In this document: in pieces, positions 11,945-23,472 of the stretch
Position numbering within the stretch: the first letter of the stretch is position 1
Layout of the letters: the number at the start of each line of letters is the position of its first letter
DNA from: Cristatella mucedo
Taxonomy: Eukaryota > Bryozoa > Phylactolaemata > Cristatellidae
Assembly: GCA_009760855.2 (NCBI GenBank)
Contig: WPIO01000025.1
Span: 3,785,001-3,847,000 of the forward strand
DNA length: 62,000 bases
Reading direction: 5' to 3'
Made by a program: the position numbers and the translations under genes
The notes under the pieces: model-generated
Seen by the model: the letters and a program-made list of their open reading frames with translations, nothing else
Told to the model about the DNA's origin: nothing
Database searches by the model: none

Positions 11945-12155
11945 GCCAGTCAGCGGTAAGGTGCTGCCCGCTCCCGCACGACCGAGGTCGCGGGGTCGAG
12001 TCCCGCAGTGGGCCGTCCTGTGCTAACCGCGGCCCTCGTTTGGCCCAGTGATTAGGAAACTCGCCTTTGACGACCGGGCGCCGGCGGGCTCGAACCCTGC
12101 GGCGGCAGATGTTAAGAGCCTGGATAGGGATTGGATTATCTATGTAAACTAAGTG
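11945..12155 (+). mobile_element. Two tRNA-derived SINE heads in tandem
   Basis: The first head (GCGGTAAGGTGCTGCCCGCT, then GGGGTCGAGTCCCGC) ends near 12,010. A second (GTTTGGCCCAGTGATTAGG, then GGGCTCGAACCC) follows. The second carries a degenerate family A body (GAGCCTGGATAGGGATTGG). Confidence 0.6.
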
Positions 12156-12238
12156 TAGTTAACTTAATTTCGTCGTCCTGGTGCCATTTCTTAGACTGCT
12201 GAAATCAAGGCGTGCTGCTAGGAACCAATTACGAGACA

Positions 12239-12345
12239 GTGTATGGCCAAAGGGTGCATTGCAGCAAATGTAAAGCGCCTAAAAAGAGATTGAGTTATCT
12301 GAGGACGCTTTATCAAGTGCATTATTATTATTATTATATTATTGA
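12239..12345 (+). mobile_element. L2-like LINE 3' tail with ATT repeat
   Basis: GCAGCAAATGTAAAGCGCCT, AAAGAGATTGAGTT and GCTTTATCAAGTGCATTATT are followed by an (ATT)n tail. The same tail ends the other family 1 LINE copies. Confidence 0.85.
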
Positions 12346-13369
12346 AGCCGAATCCAGGTGCATAGAATGCTGTCAGATGCGCTCCGGAAGTTGCCGGTGA
12401 CTTGGAATTAGAGCTGATTTGTTTTTCTCTTGGGCCCGGCCGAACGAGAGTTGATGTACGTCATGGCTGTTGTTGTCATCGTGTAAGCCTCCGTCGCTGT
12501 CAAATAGACGTGTCTACGCTATCAAAGTAGATTTTTTATTGATCTTGAGGCCCTTGGCCGCTCATCGTTGCTCCCGCGTTCCGCTGCTGTCAGCATACCT
12601 GCGTGCATTGGGGCTACACCTGCAGGTCATTAGCCGCTAATCCGAGGCTCGGGGCATCGCCGATATTCGTCGCGCGTCATCTGAGACGATCGCCGTTGCG
12701 AGCACCGTGCGTCATGCTTGCGCGCTAGTTCTGCTCGGACGTTGAAGTCGCTATGCCCCGTTTGTAAAACAGCCTCGGCTCACGTCCGGTGCTTCGCTTG
12801 ACAAGCAAGCTACCTCTCAAGAAGCCAGCATCGCCTGGTAAAGTCAACTGTGGATGTCGTCAACTTTAAATCTGCACTAAACCTAGTTCTACAGCCGACC
12901 CGGCGATGCTTAGTTGGCGCCGTCAGAATGGCGCAGCTGCTTTCCGTGTGTCTTTCCGGGGCGGCTACGCGGGGTTGCGGAAGTGCGGTCCTGTTGTTGG
13001 CGCTCTGCACCGCCGAGTCCGCACACTTGGCGGTTGCAAGCTCTCAGTGGCGAAGCTGAAGATTCTGCCGCGCTCCAGACACTGCTGGAGGCCTATCGGA
13101 TTACACTCAAGCCGTGGATGACTGCTCGTCGGCGCCCGACGATCGGTGGCCGAAAGCGTACACTCCAAGCAGTCGAGTGCAAGCGACAAACGCAGCTATG
13201 CAATCGAGGCACGGCGGCAGAAGAGCGGCGCTTCTCAGAGCGAAGGACGGCTCGCCGAGAACTAACCGAATGGGCTGAGAGGGCATTAGAAGAATCGTCG
13301 TGCAGGACTCTCGCCGAGGCAAGTGTGAGTAGCCAACCTGTTACCTGCGGCGTGCGGTCGGTCCGTGCA
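12346..13369. other. No convincing gene
   Basis: Unique, moderately GC-rich sequence. A plus-strand ORF starting with ATG at 12,928 begins with a hydrophobic, signal-peptide-like stretch. No donor splice site of the usual kind follows it and its frame is not otherwise supported, so I do not call it a gene. Confidence 0.3.
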
Positions 13370-13545
13370 CATCCGGTTCTTTGCGCTCTGATGCGTGCTG
13401 ACACTTCGCATTTTCTTAATAATCAATTGAGACGTTTCCGCTTCAGCAAGTTTAAATTAGATTAAATGAGATCTATAGTCATCTTAGGGTGAAATACAAA
13501 TTTTGAATTGTTATTGTTATGGTTATTATCGTTATTTAAGAATAT
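13370..13545 (+). mobile_element. Degenerate LINE 3' end
   Basis: Begins GATGCGTGCTGACACTTCGC, matching the L2-like 3' UTR at 49,637, and ends in an imperfect ATT/GTT-rich tail. The middle is eroded. Confidence 0.45.
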
Positions 13546-13560
13546 ATTTTCCCTGAGCGT

Positions 13561-13597
13561 ACCAGAGGGCGCCAGAAGACAGCTGGTGCCCTCTGGT
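13561..13597. repeat. Short perfect-looking hairpin
   Basis: ACCAGAGGGCGCCA and TGGTGCCCTCTGGT are complementary at 13 of 14 positions and are separated by about nine bases. Confidence 0.85.
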
Positions 13598-13929
13598 CAG
13601 TTAGCAGTTCACCGAGGTATAGAGGAGCCTTAAAGCAGAAAGGGCTACCGCATGGCGGACCTCGAAGGTCAGAGCCACAACCCCAATTTGTATCCGCTCT
13701 GTCGCCACAAGGCGCTGCGGTGGTTTTGTTAGTCGAGACACTGACTCACGCACCAAGTTCTTAGACATGATAATCAACCTGAGGTAGGCCTTGATGACAT
13801 ATGGCCTTTTATAAGGCCTTTCGGCAATTTTTTTCATGACTGAATTACAATAGGGTGCCCCATTTAGTGCAAATAGTAACAATAGTAATAATAAAAAGAC
13901 ATTGCATAGCTGCTAGAGAGTGTCTTTCT

Positions 13930-14135
13930 TGGCACTTAAAATTTGCTTTTAAATAAACACTAAGCCACTTACTTAGTGGTACACTTCGCAATGTAAGCAC
14001 ACTTAAGCACACAAAGGACAATTCGTACGGGCCCAGCAAATGTTATGAGAATCAAGCGGGAATTTTAGATTATTTTTGAAAGTCATCTAGTCAGTTCTTG
14101 GCACTTTGTCTGTCGGGAGTGAGCTCCAGGTCACG
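13930..14135 (-). mobile_element. Probable L2-like LINE 3' fragment
   Basis: The order AAGCACACAAAGGACAATTC, a TTTTGAAAGTCATCTAGTCAG-like stretch and GAGTGAGCTCCAGG parallels the minus-strand L2 copy at 41,040-41,165. Weak, highly diverged. Confidence 0.35.
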
Positions 14136-14621
14136 AATTAAGTAAGAAATTGCAACTACTCAACTCGAAGTGTAGACTTGAATTCTGGACGCAGGGTGGA
14201 CACGGCGATCGACGGTTGCTCGCAGAGTTATTCATTCACAACCAGACTGCAATGCAGAGCAAGCAGCCGGGAGTTTCTGGGCGTTCGCTTACCAGCAATG
14301 GCAGATGTCAAGTCATCAGCGTGCATTTTTGTATTTTAATTTTCCAACGAGTGTATCTTTACTGCCATACGATTTATGAAAACCACTATGCATGAAAAAT
14401 TTCGTCAGGAAAAGCAGCAATTTTGGTTGCAGTACAGCCGACAGGTGAGGTCAAACCGACCACAAAAGGCCCACTGTTAAGGTAATACATTTTCGCGTCC
14501 GCGACTCCCGCGCAAAGTTCGCCAGAGCATCTTGTGGGCATCCATCTCTGCGGTGCAGATTGGAGTACTCGCTCCCTCCTACGCACGTGAGAGCTTTCAT
14601 CTCTTTCGGATGAGGTCGAGG

Positions 14622-14973
14622 CTCTCACTCTCTCACTCACTCTCTCACTCACTCTCTCACTCACACTCTCACTCTCTCACTCTCTCACTCTCTCTCTCAC
14701 TCTCTCACTCTCTCACTCTCTCACTCTCTCACTCTCTCACTCTCTCACTCTCTCACTCTCTCACTCTCTCTCACTCTCTCACTCTCTCACTCTCTCACTC
14801 TCTCACTCTCTCACTCTCTCACTCTCTCACTCTCTCACTCTCTCACTCTCTCACTCTCTCACTCTCTCACTCTCTCACTCTCTCACTCTCTCACTCTCTC
14901 ACTCTCTCACTCTCTCACTCTCTCACTCTCTCACTCTCTCACTCTCTCACTCTCTCACTCTCTCACTCTCTCA

Positions 14974-15006
<33 letters not shown>

Positions 15007-15017
15007 TCACTCTCTCA

Positions 15018-15048
<31 letters not shown>

Positions 15049-15393
15049 TCACTCTCTCACTCTCTCACTCTCACTCTCTCACTCTCTCACTCTCTCACTC
15101 ACTCTCTCACTCTCTCACTCTCTCACTCTCTCACTCTCTCACTCTCTCACTCTCTCACTCTCTCACTCTCTCACTCTCTCTCTCTCTCTCTCACTCTCTC
15201 ACTCTCTCACTCTCTCACTCTCTCACTCACTCTCTCACTCTCTCACTCACTCTCTCACTCTCTCACTCTCTCACTCACTCTCTCACTCACTCTCTCACTC
15301 ACTCTCTCACTCACTCACTCTCTCTCTCTCTCTCACTCTCTCACTCTCTCACTCACTCTCTCACTCACTCTCTCACTCACACTCTCACTCTCT
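14622..15393. repeat. 770-bp CTCTCACT-type satellite-like microsatellite
   Basis: A nearly pure array of CTCTCACT units with interspersed CTCT and CTCACT variants. A 299-codon open frame through it (Leu-Ser-His repeats) is a pure artefact of the repeat. Confidence 0.97.
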
Positions 15394-16573
15394 TTCGGTA
15401 CCGTAGTAGCCGGAGTCTGCCATCACGATAGTGACTAGTTCCGAAGGAAAAATCCTACTGAAAGTTGGCCGAAAAAGTAGGCCGCAAGGGAAGAAACGAA
15501 TGCAGCAACTCGTCGCAGCTTCCTTCCAGCGAATGTCTGGATACAGGTAGGTATGCTAATTTTGAGCATGGCGTCAGCGTCCGCGGGGACGCCGCGAACC
15601 CGCGGTTAAGGCAAACAGCAGTTCGACAACAACCGTCGCCGCCATTGCGAGGGACAGTAGCCAACCGGAAGGGCAGAGCGATAATATTGCTCCGACCCCA
15701 CGGAAACGACCTCGCGGAACTTGCTCTGACCACGGGTGGTCACTGGCGAGCGCGAAATGCTCGGTGCGGGATTGGGAGCACCTGCAGGATGGTACCGACT
15801 CGAATGACGTCAGAAGTCCTTCGCGAGGGTGCACTGGTGTGTCCAAAGCCAGCTAGCTAGCATAGGCATGGGTATCCGAATTGTTGCCTTCGCTTGTTTA
15901 CGCCGATTCCTGGTGCGCTGAGTCAGCTGCACGTGGCTAGCAGCGTTCGCGGGCCGCGTCAGCTCTGAGCGTCGCTGCCAGCGTCGTCGCTCGCAAACGA
16001 AACTTCGCAGTCCGTTTTCATGAAAGCGCAAATGCAAAATGTCGAGCAATTAGGCAGATGCGCTATAAGCTAGCACGGTTACGATACGCAGTCGCCTAAT
16101 GTGGGCTTCTGGCAGCCAGTTTATTGCGGCGGCCCTATCGAACCACTGAACTACGCAAAACGTTGCTCTGCTACTTTTCTCTTGAGAACTACAATCGGAA
16201 TGCCTCGAAATTTCGCGGGTACACTCTATATCTGGTCGCCGGTGACAAAAATGGGTTGTTGCTCCCTATATTTGCAGCAGATCCACGGTAGATTGCGACA
16301 ATTCGTCGTTCCCCGTTAACTAAACAACAAACCAGACGGGCGCACGCATCATCTACGCGCGCATACCTTGCCAAAAGCTGCCGTCGTTGTCACGCCGGCC
16401 TTTAACATTTAACAAGAGGCTCGTCATAGCTTCCGATTGGTTAGCATTTATGTAGCAGGCTTCGCGGTTGGCGTAGAAGATGCTCTCCTCGTTCCATCGT
16501 GCGATTCAAGCCTTCGCCGCCGCAGCCTGCGCCGCTTGGTGCACGACGAAGCTTCCCTTTAACGAGCTATCCA
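15394..16573. other. No recognisable gene
   Basis: Unique sequence of ordinary composition with short open frames on both strands. No splice-supported or domain-bearing frame was seen. Confidence 0.4.
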
Positions 16574-16700
<127 letters not shown>

Positions 16701-16999
16701 ATCCTTCTAATGAGTGGCCTACAGCCCGCATTCTTAAGTGCGAGCTGACGGCACCCTGACCTCGACGCTCTGACCTTCTAATGAGACGACGGCAACGACG
16801 GCATCCTGCTCGCTGTGCATGCAGCTGCCTCGTAGCTAGCTAGGCGCCCCCCCCCCAGCGTTCGCTAGCGCCTCGGCCTCTTTTCTGTAACTCGGTTTCC
16901 ACTTCGCCCGCCTTTAGGTAAGGCACTGCTGCCGCTCTGCCTCGCGCAGTCGTTCGGCGATCCCGTAAGCGGTGCGTCGACGACTCTCTCTCTCTTCGT

Positions 17000-17251
17000 C
17001 TAGCAGCCTCGCCTAAAGCGTCGCGCGGCACAGCTGACGCCGCTTCGATCGAGTGTCGGTCGTCCTGACCTTGACGAATAAGCGGCATGTCGGCGGTTGA
17101 ACTTTGGTGCTTTGAAAAAGTCTAAATCTGCTACCGGTGCGATCTCTTCCTTATCGGGCGGCGTGCGTCTCTTATCCGGGGCTTGCGAAGGGTCTAGAAC
17201 GCGATAGGGCTCTCCTCCAGGGCAATAAAAATGTCGTACTTTCTTATCCAT
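17000..17251 (-). CDS. Candidate minus-strand first exon/ORF, unknown product
   Basis: An 83-codon minus-strand frame starts at an ATG in good context (G at -3, G at +4). Its first 55 residues have ordinary protein-like composition (begins MDKKVRHFYCPGGEPYRVLD). A TATATA box lies at 17,328-17,333 on the same strand, about 77 bases upstream, which suits a start site near 17,298. I recognise no family. After about residue 55 the neighbouring frame (16,840-17,088) looks equally plausible, and no consensus GT donor is obvious. It may be only the first part of a spliced gene, or chance. Confidence 0.25.
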   Translation of the reverse strand: MDKKVRHFYCPGGEPYRVLDPSQAPDKRRTPPDKEEIAPVADLDFFKAPKFNRRHAAYSSRSGRPTLDRSGVSCAARRFRRGC

Positions 17252-18500
17252 GCCTACATCGGACCCTCCCTTTATCAGTCACTTAGGGCGCAGGCTAGTG
17301 CGGCCAATAGCTGGTCGCGGCCGCTGGTATATACTCGCGTCTGACCAGCGCTCCCTTGGCAAGTTTATCTATTTATGATTCTCTCTCGCGAGCCGCGCGC
17401 TCGAATTCATTCTAGTAGCGCGAGCAGTAGCAAGTATTTCTTCGTCTTTGGAAATGCGTGCGCACAAGCACAAATTTCGCATCTGAGGTCGGCTCTGCTC
17501 GCAGCGCCCCAAGCGTTCCCCTAGGGAGGCGCGAATTACAGCAGCCGGCAGCAGCCCGGCGATAACTGCGTACGTCAAGAACAGTCCGAGGAGGGAGATA
17601 ACTCAAAAGAAAACTGTAATAGAACAGGATGGAGCTAAATAATGATTGCTGGAAGACTATGCTGGCCGACTCTGCAAGAAGAGTCGAGTCGAGTACGTGC
17701 AGAACGACAGAACGAGCGTACAACTGAAAGACGACGACTACGCAGTCTGCGCCCAGCCTGTATCCGCCAGACCATGCCGCCAGCTTGACTATTCGCACTC
17801 TCGGACCGGCGCCACGACGTCTGCAGGCCGCACGCGCTCTCTGGGCCTAAAGCCAGAAGCATCTGCAGAGTCACCGGCACGCGTCCAAACGCTCGCGAGA
17901 TTCGTTCGTGGCTGTCGAAATAAATTGTGCAGCTTGTCGTCCTTCAGCTTGCGCGGATCGGCCGGCCGGCCCTCGAGCGAGAGTGTGGCCGACGAAACGC
18001 CATTCGGCGCAGCCGACTGCATCGACTCGGCTGCGCCCAGCACCTTGGCGGCGGCCTGTTGATTTCAGCTCGGAGCCAACGAATCGCGTCGCTGGGGCTG
18101 GCTGGAGCTCTCGTCTTTCCGTCAGCCCAAGCCGGCCTCCAAGGCCGCGTCTCAGCACTGGGTCGAACCTGCCGCTCGGCAAGGCAATGGAGGCAGCAGT
18201 GGCGGCGGCGGCGGCTGCGCCGATATTCGGCAGTCGCTCCGCCAGGCGTCTTGCCGCCGCCGGTGGGCGGCGGCGCAGAGGGCGGCTACACCGTTATAGT
18301 TCGCTCGGTCGGTCGACGTGCGCCGCCGGGCGTCGCACAGACGGCCTGGACCGCGGCCTACTTAGCTCGCCCATTCTCGCCGGCAGGCGGCGGCATTGCA
18401 GGCGGCGGCATTGCATGCGGCTACTGTCCCTGCCCAAAACGAGTCATTCGTCCCGCTCAGCCGGCTCAGTTTAGCTCCGAAACGCCCGGCCTCGTTTTCA
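17252..18500. other. CpG-rich sequence 3' of the membrane-protein gene
   Basis: Probably holds the 3' UTR of the minus-strand gene ending at 18,501 and the putative promoter of the frame at 17,251. GC-rich from about 17,750 on. No canonical minus-strand AATAAA was found close to the stop codon. A GGGAGATAACTC motif sits at 17,593-17,604. Confidence 0.35.
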
Positions 18501-19058
18501 TCACTGCAGGCGGCGCTTCGCGGCGGCGGCGGCGTAGCTTAAGTTCTCGTAGACGGGCTCCTCCGGCTGCTGCTCAGGCCCAGCTACTCGGCTGCGCTTG
18601 GCCTGCACGGCGGCGCCAGCACCGGCGCCGCCGGAGTGGCCGCTACCTCGTGCGGCCGTGGCGCCGCTGGCCGTCGAACTGCCGACGGCCGCCTTCGAAC
18701 TGCCGACGGCCGCCTTCGAACCGCCCACGGCCGCCTTCGAACTGCCGACGGCCGCCTTCGAACTGCCGACGGCCGCCGTCGAACTGCCGACGGCCGCCTT
18801 CGAACTGCCGACGGCCGCCGTCGAACTGCCGACGGCCGCCTTCGAACTGCCGACGGCCGCCGTCGAACTGCCGACGGCCGCCTTCGAACTGCCGACGGCC
18901 TGCGGCGGCACCGGTGCGACGGGAAGTGTTTGGATCTCGGCGTCGTCGCAGTCGCCGAACCCAGTGTTCTCGTAGAGCTCGTCGGTCTCGTTTTGATAAA
19001 TGGTTTCCTCAGTTACAGTTTCGGGAACGACTGCGTAGTCCGGATTTTCCGGGTCGTC
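18501..19058 (-). CDS. Membrane-protein gene, exon 4 (tyrosine-motif tail and 7-residue repeats)
   Basis: 186 codons including a TGA stop, after a TTTTTCTTCAG acceptor, phase 0. The exon opens with an acidic stretch holding PDYAVV, TIYQNE and LYENTG. Eleven repeats of AVGSS(K/T)A follow, then a Gly/Ala-rich linker, and the protein ends PVYENLSYAAAAAKRRLQ. The acidic, tyrosine-bearing composition argues for real coding, since the antisense frames lack it. Confidence 0.7.
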   Translation of the reverse strand, partial: DDPENPDYAVVPETVTEETIYQNETDELYENTGFGDCDDAEIQTLPVAPVPPQAVGSSKAAVGSSTAAVGSSKAAVGSSTAAVGSSKAAVGSSTAAVGSSKAAVGSSKAAVGGSKAAVGSSKAAVGSSTASGATAARGSGHSGGAGAGAAVQAKRSRVAGPEQQPEEPVYENLSYAAAAAKRRLQ

Positions 19059-19731
19059 CTGAAGAAAAACAAAAGATGGCCGGCCCTAGAGTGTGCGGGC
19101 GCAGCTAGCGCCTCCGAGACCGCCTGATAAAGAACTCGCCGTGCGCGCGTGCGCATCTGAAGCTTGATTTACTGTCTCTTCTGATCAGATTCGCTATTGT
19201 ATCGAGCGAACGGCGCTATGCCGCTGGGCCGCAGCCGGCATTTTCACGCACGCCGACCGCCAGCGCTGGGCCAGCAGCTTGTGCTCTCGAAGCTGCTGGT
19301 CTGATGAAAGCGAGTGAGTCGCAATTGAAACGTCGGCGCGCTAAATAGCTCGGATTTCGCGAGTACCGGCGATTGCCAGCAATTCCTGTGATGAAACCGG
19401 CAGGAACCGGTTACGTCACGATCGTGGATTTAGTCCGTGTAGAAAAACCATGCTCAAGTAGAGGTTTTTGACGAGCACGTTCTCGTCGGTGCTCTCACGC
19501 GCGACGAGATGCCCTTCTCACGACGAGCCGAGCGCGTGCCTCTGCATGTTTCACTGAGAAGGGAAAAGCGATGGCAGGCAGCGCTGCTATCGGCACCACC
19601 ATTTCAGCCACAGTAGCATCGACCAAAACCCCTGAGCCGCGAGCGGCCGATCTCGAAGGCCGATGCATGAAATGTGCGAAATTTGCTCCTGCCATCAGTA
19701 GCAAGGCATTCGGCGGCCGGTGCTATTGGCC

Positions 19732-19768
<37 letters not shown>

Positions 19769-19844
19769 GGGGAGGGGAGGGGGAAGAATGGAGGGAGTGA
19801 GTGAGAAAGAGAGAGAGGGAGAGGGAGAGAGAGAGAGACAGAGA

Positions 19845-19939
<95 letters not shown>

Positions 19940-22900
19940 ATCGCCTCAGCCTTCGTGCTGCCAGGCTGCACTTGCTGGGCGGCCATTGGCTGGCAGGTTT
20001 AATAGAGCAGGGGTGCTACAGCCTGGCACTGTCTTCCGGACACTGGGACGGGCGTTACGAGGCGGGCGCCTACCGGAGGTGCCGCTAAGGTTCGAGCAGA
20101 CCTCAATCTTGGCGGCTGGCTATCGACGAGACGGCACGGCTACGAGACTGGCCGAACTCGTCGTCGCAACGAATTGAACCACCGGGGAGCTGCAATTCGA
20201 AGGCCGACTCGGTATCAGAACCAGGAAGCAGGGCCTCGCCACAGTTTCGAAGCAGCCAGGCTAAATCGAATAGCATGCGAAATTAAGTCGATTCCCAAAC
20301 GATGCGACATCGCCACTGACATCGCACGACTCCTACTCCTGGCAGTAGAGCTCCACTGCAGCCTAAGCTTTCGAGACATATCGCTGTGGACGGACTGGTG
20401 GATTTATGATACTAAGCTATTTACTAACAAACGGCAGGATGATGAGCACAGCGTTCTCGGTGGGCGGACGAGCGCACGTGTTGTAGGTTGCTCCCAGGCT
20501 AGACGCTAGAGCTTCTTGCAGGCTGTCTGTGTGCATTGAACAAGTGAGCACACCGGTCCAGATTTAGGCTACACCGAGCAAGTCGTGTAGGCGGTTAAGC
20601 TTTTCAGCAGCTGCAGCCGCTACCAAAGCCGATTCATCTCCTCGCGGCAGTGACCTGGCTCTTAGACAGTCGGTCTTTCTAGGAGCACTCGCGCTAGCAT
20701 ATTGAATGGAGGTTTGAAATGCGAACTTGCGTTCAGACGCTGCCTTTACTCTACAGCAACGAATGGGTGGCATCGCGTGAAAAACGTAGACAGTTACATC
20801 GTCGTCGTGAGCTGGATGCATCGTGCCGGCAGCCGCCGAACGTGCAGCAGGCTCTGTGACCAACCTTGACCTTGACAGACTTTGCTGCTGCTACTCCTTC
20901 TCTAGCTAGTTAACGAATGCTTCGATCGCTAGATTCACGCGGGTCTTTGTCTCAATTACAATTCTAAATGTATTTACCTTTTTAGTCCACCTCAGCATGA
21001 AGGGGCTGGTAGCAAATTGCAGCTAGAAAAATGAGAACCCGAAGCAGCTGCTGAGCCCCTAGCTAGCATATAGTACGATCTCCTTCCCTGCCGCCCTGCC
21101 TCCTAACCGGAAGCATTCTCGGTTGATTACAGGCATAGCCTGGAGCGGTTTCTTCGATGGGAGCCTGAGGAGGAGGAGGGGGAGGAGGAGCAAGTGTTCG
21201 AGAAAGCTAGCGTGAGCAAGAGAAAGAAAGAACCAACAAATGCGTGTCAGGACTGGCCGCCAGTCGACTGGCTGCCAGGTATGGCCAGTGCTGTAGTTGG
21301 GCGCGAAGTCATGCCATGCCTTGTGGACGTACCAAGGGGCAGAGGTCTAAGCGAGCAAACAGTATCTCAATGTAGGGGCAAACCATGCCAGCATCTCAAT
21401 GGTGTGGCACTCTCATAGCCATGGTCGGTGCATGCCAGCTTAACCTGTGCCAAACCAGGTGTTGGGCAAGTACTTTCACTGTTGTTTCCCTGGAGGATAC
21501 TGACTTCCACTGCACTTGGATGCGCTGGGCAGTCGGAGCCGTAGGGCCCAGGAGTACTCAGCTTCAGAAATAAATACTTGCCGACTAGAAATCCCCGGAG
21601 CATTGGTCGCCTTCACTTTTGCAGTCTGCACAGCTCTTGTAAGATCAAACAGTAATTTCTGAACACACTCTTAGCCAGTATTATACACTCGCGACCTTAT
21701 ACGCATACTTTGCTAGCACACACCTACAGAAAGTTACTAGGGCAAGTTGACCAGGCCTGACCCAGGATCCAGCCTGCTGGGGACAAATGGCATCGATTAC
21801 TTCTTCCGGGCATCGAGTATCAATGAAATGGACAGTACTTAAGTCTATCTATGCAGCACTGTGTTCATAACTGTAAGTATGTGTGTATCGCGGTCTGCAA
21901 CTTTACAAAGCCGCAAAGACTAGTTGGGTTTTATGCAGGAGTGTTTGTTTATAGCGAAATCAAATCCTAAGCTGCTTTCAGTACACATACGGTAGCCACC
22001 AGACTATCTTTAATGCTTTTGCAGACGAACAGACTCTGGGATTAAGAGCGATGCCTGCAAGAGGTATTTTACTGATGAATGGCACAGACGTGCTGCCGAC
22101 GTGGCAGAGGTTTTCAGGAACACTGGGCTGGGGGCTGGTGGGTGGGGTTAGAAGAAGAGAAGGTGGCCGAGCCGCGGGTGCTGGGACTACCGTCGCATCA
22201 GCTCAGCATGCTCTCGGGTCCTCGCTTTGTCAGCATTTGCTTAGTAATTCGACAGCCATTGAATCGAAAGCAGTGGCCCTATTGTACAGAATCTCCGGTA
22301 ACTGCTGTCCCGAGCTACGAGAGTTCACGAATGAGTCCAAGCTTAGGGCCGTGATGGCCCTGGAGATAAGGTGCTCACTCTTCACGGCCGAAGTCGTGAG
22401 TTCGAATCAAGCAGCGGGCAATCTTACATTGCCATTTGCAAGCGCTTGTGATAGCCGTTAAGGTTCTGCCGCTACGAGCAGCTCACTGTCTGCGAACTCG
22501 CTATGGAGAGTCATAGGAGTTCCGTGACAGAAGATAACGCTGTGCCATCTTGCCACGTGATGCAAGTGCTCCATCTCGAGGCATGGCAGACTTTCTCGCT
22601 TTAATCAGTAGAAATACAAACGAGGCTGTTAAATCAGCTAATAGTTTTTCCCCCGGAGCTTCGGACCTCTGACCTTTGTGAAGCAAACCATGGGCTCTTG
22701 ACCATTCTCACCAGTTGGAAGCGCAGCTCACTTGACAGGAACTTGGTTTTACTGCTCGATTAGCACCTAACCAATCTACGTCGACTGCCACAGGGTCGGA
22801 AATAGGTACGACGATCTCTCGAAAGTCTGCCAGATTACACTGGTGACAGCCAAGCTTTGGCGATGGGACCAGTAGGCAGATGCATACGGCATTGGCGATG

Positions 22901-23414
22901 GGGGCAGATGCATACTTCATGATCATTTTGGATTCGCTTTTGTATGGCAGCATGGCACTGGGCTGGCAGTAAGTAGCAAAGGTGTTAAGTGACAAGTGAC
23001 TGAGGGCTTGCATCACAGCATAGCATCGACAGGCCAGCAGATGATCCCAGGGGTCCAAGGGCATCTTTAACGACCAAGGTTGTGGGCTCGAACTCGGTGG
23101 AAAATGTAAAGCGCCCGGATCGAGATAATAATAATAATAACAATAATAATAATGCACTTGATAAAGCACCCTCGGAGAACTCAATCTCTTTCTACGAGCT
23201 TTACATTTGCTGCAAAGGGAAATGCAATTGAATGGTGAGTAATATCATGCTTGATAAACAAACAACATGAAAAACATGGTTAGGGGCGACATGCACAGGG
23301 TCAGCATGCAAATGTGGTTAGTGGCAGCATGTGAGATACTGGCCTGCGTTAGTGGCAGCATGCACAGTGTCAGATTAAGTTCTCTAACAGTGTACCACAA
23401 ATGACAATGCATTA

Positions 23415-23472
<58 letters not shown>

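Noticed and set aside
12928-13056. Possible signal-peptide exon MAQLLSVCLSGAATRGCGSA
   Set aside because: Hydrophobic start is suggestive, but there is no consensus donor and the competing frames are longer.
14532-15431. 299-codon Leu-Ser-His open reading frame
   Set aside because: Entirely the translation of the CTCTCACT array; no composition or start context of a real gene.
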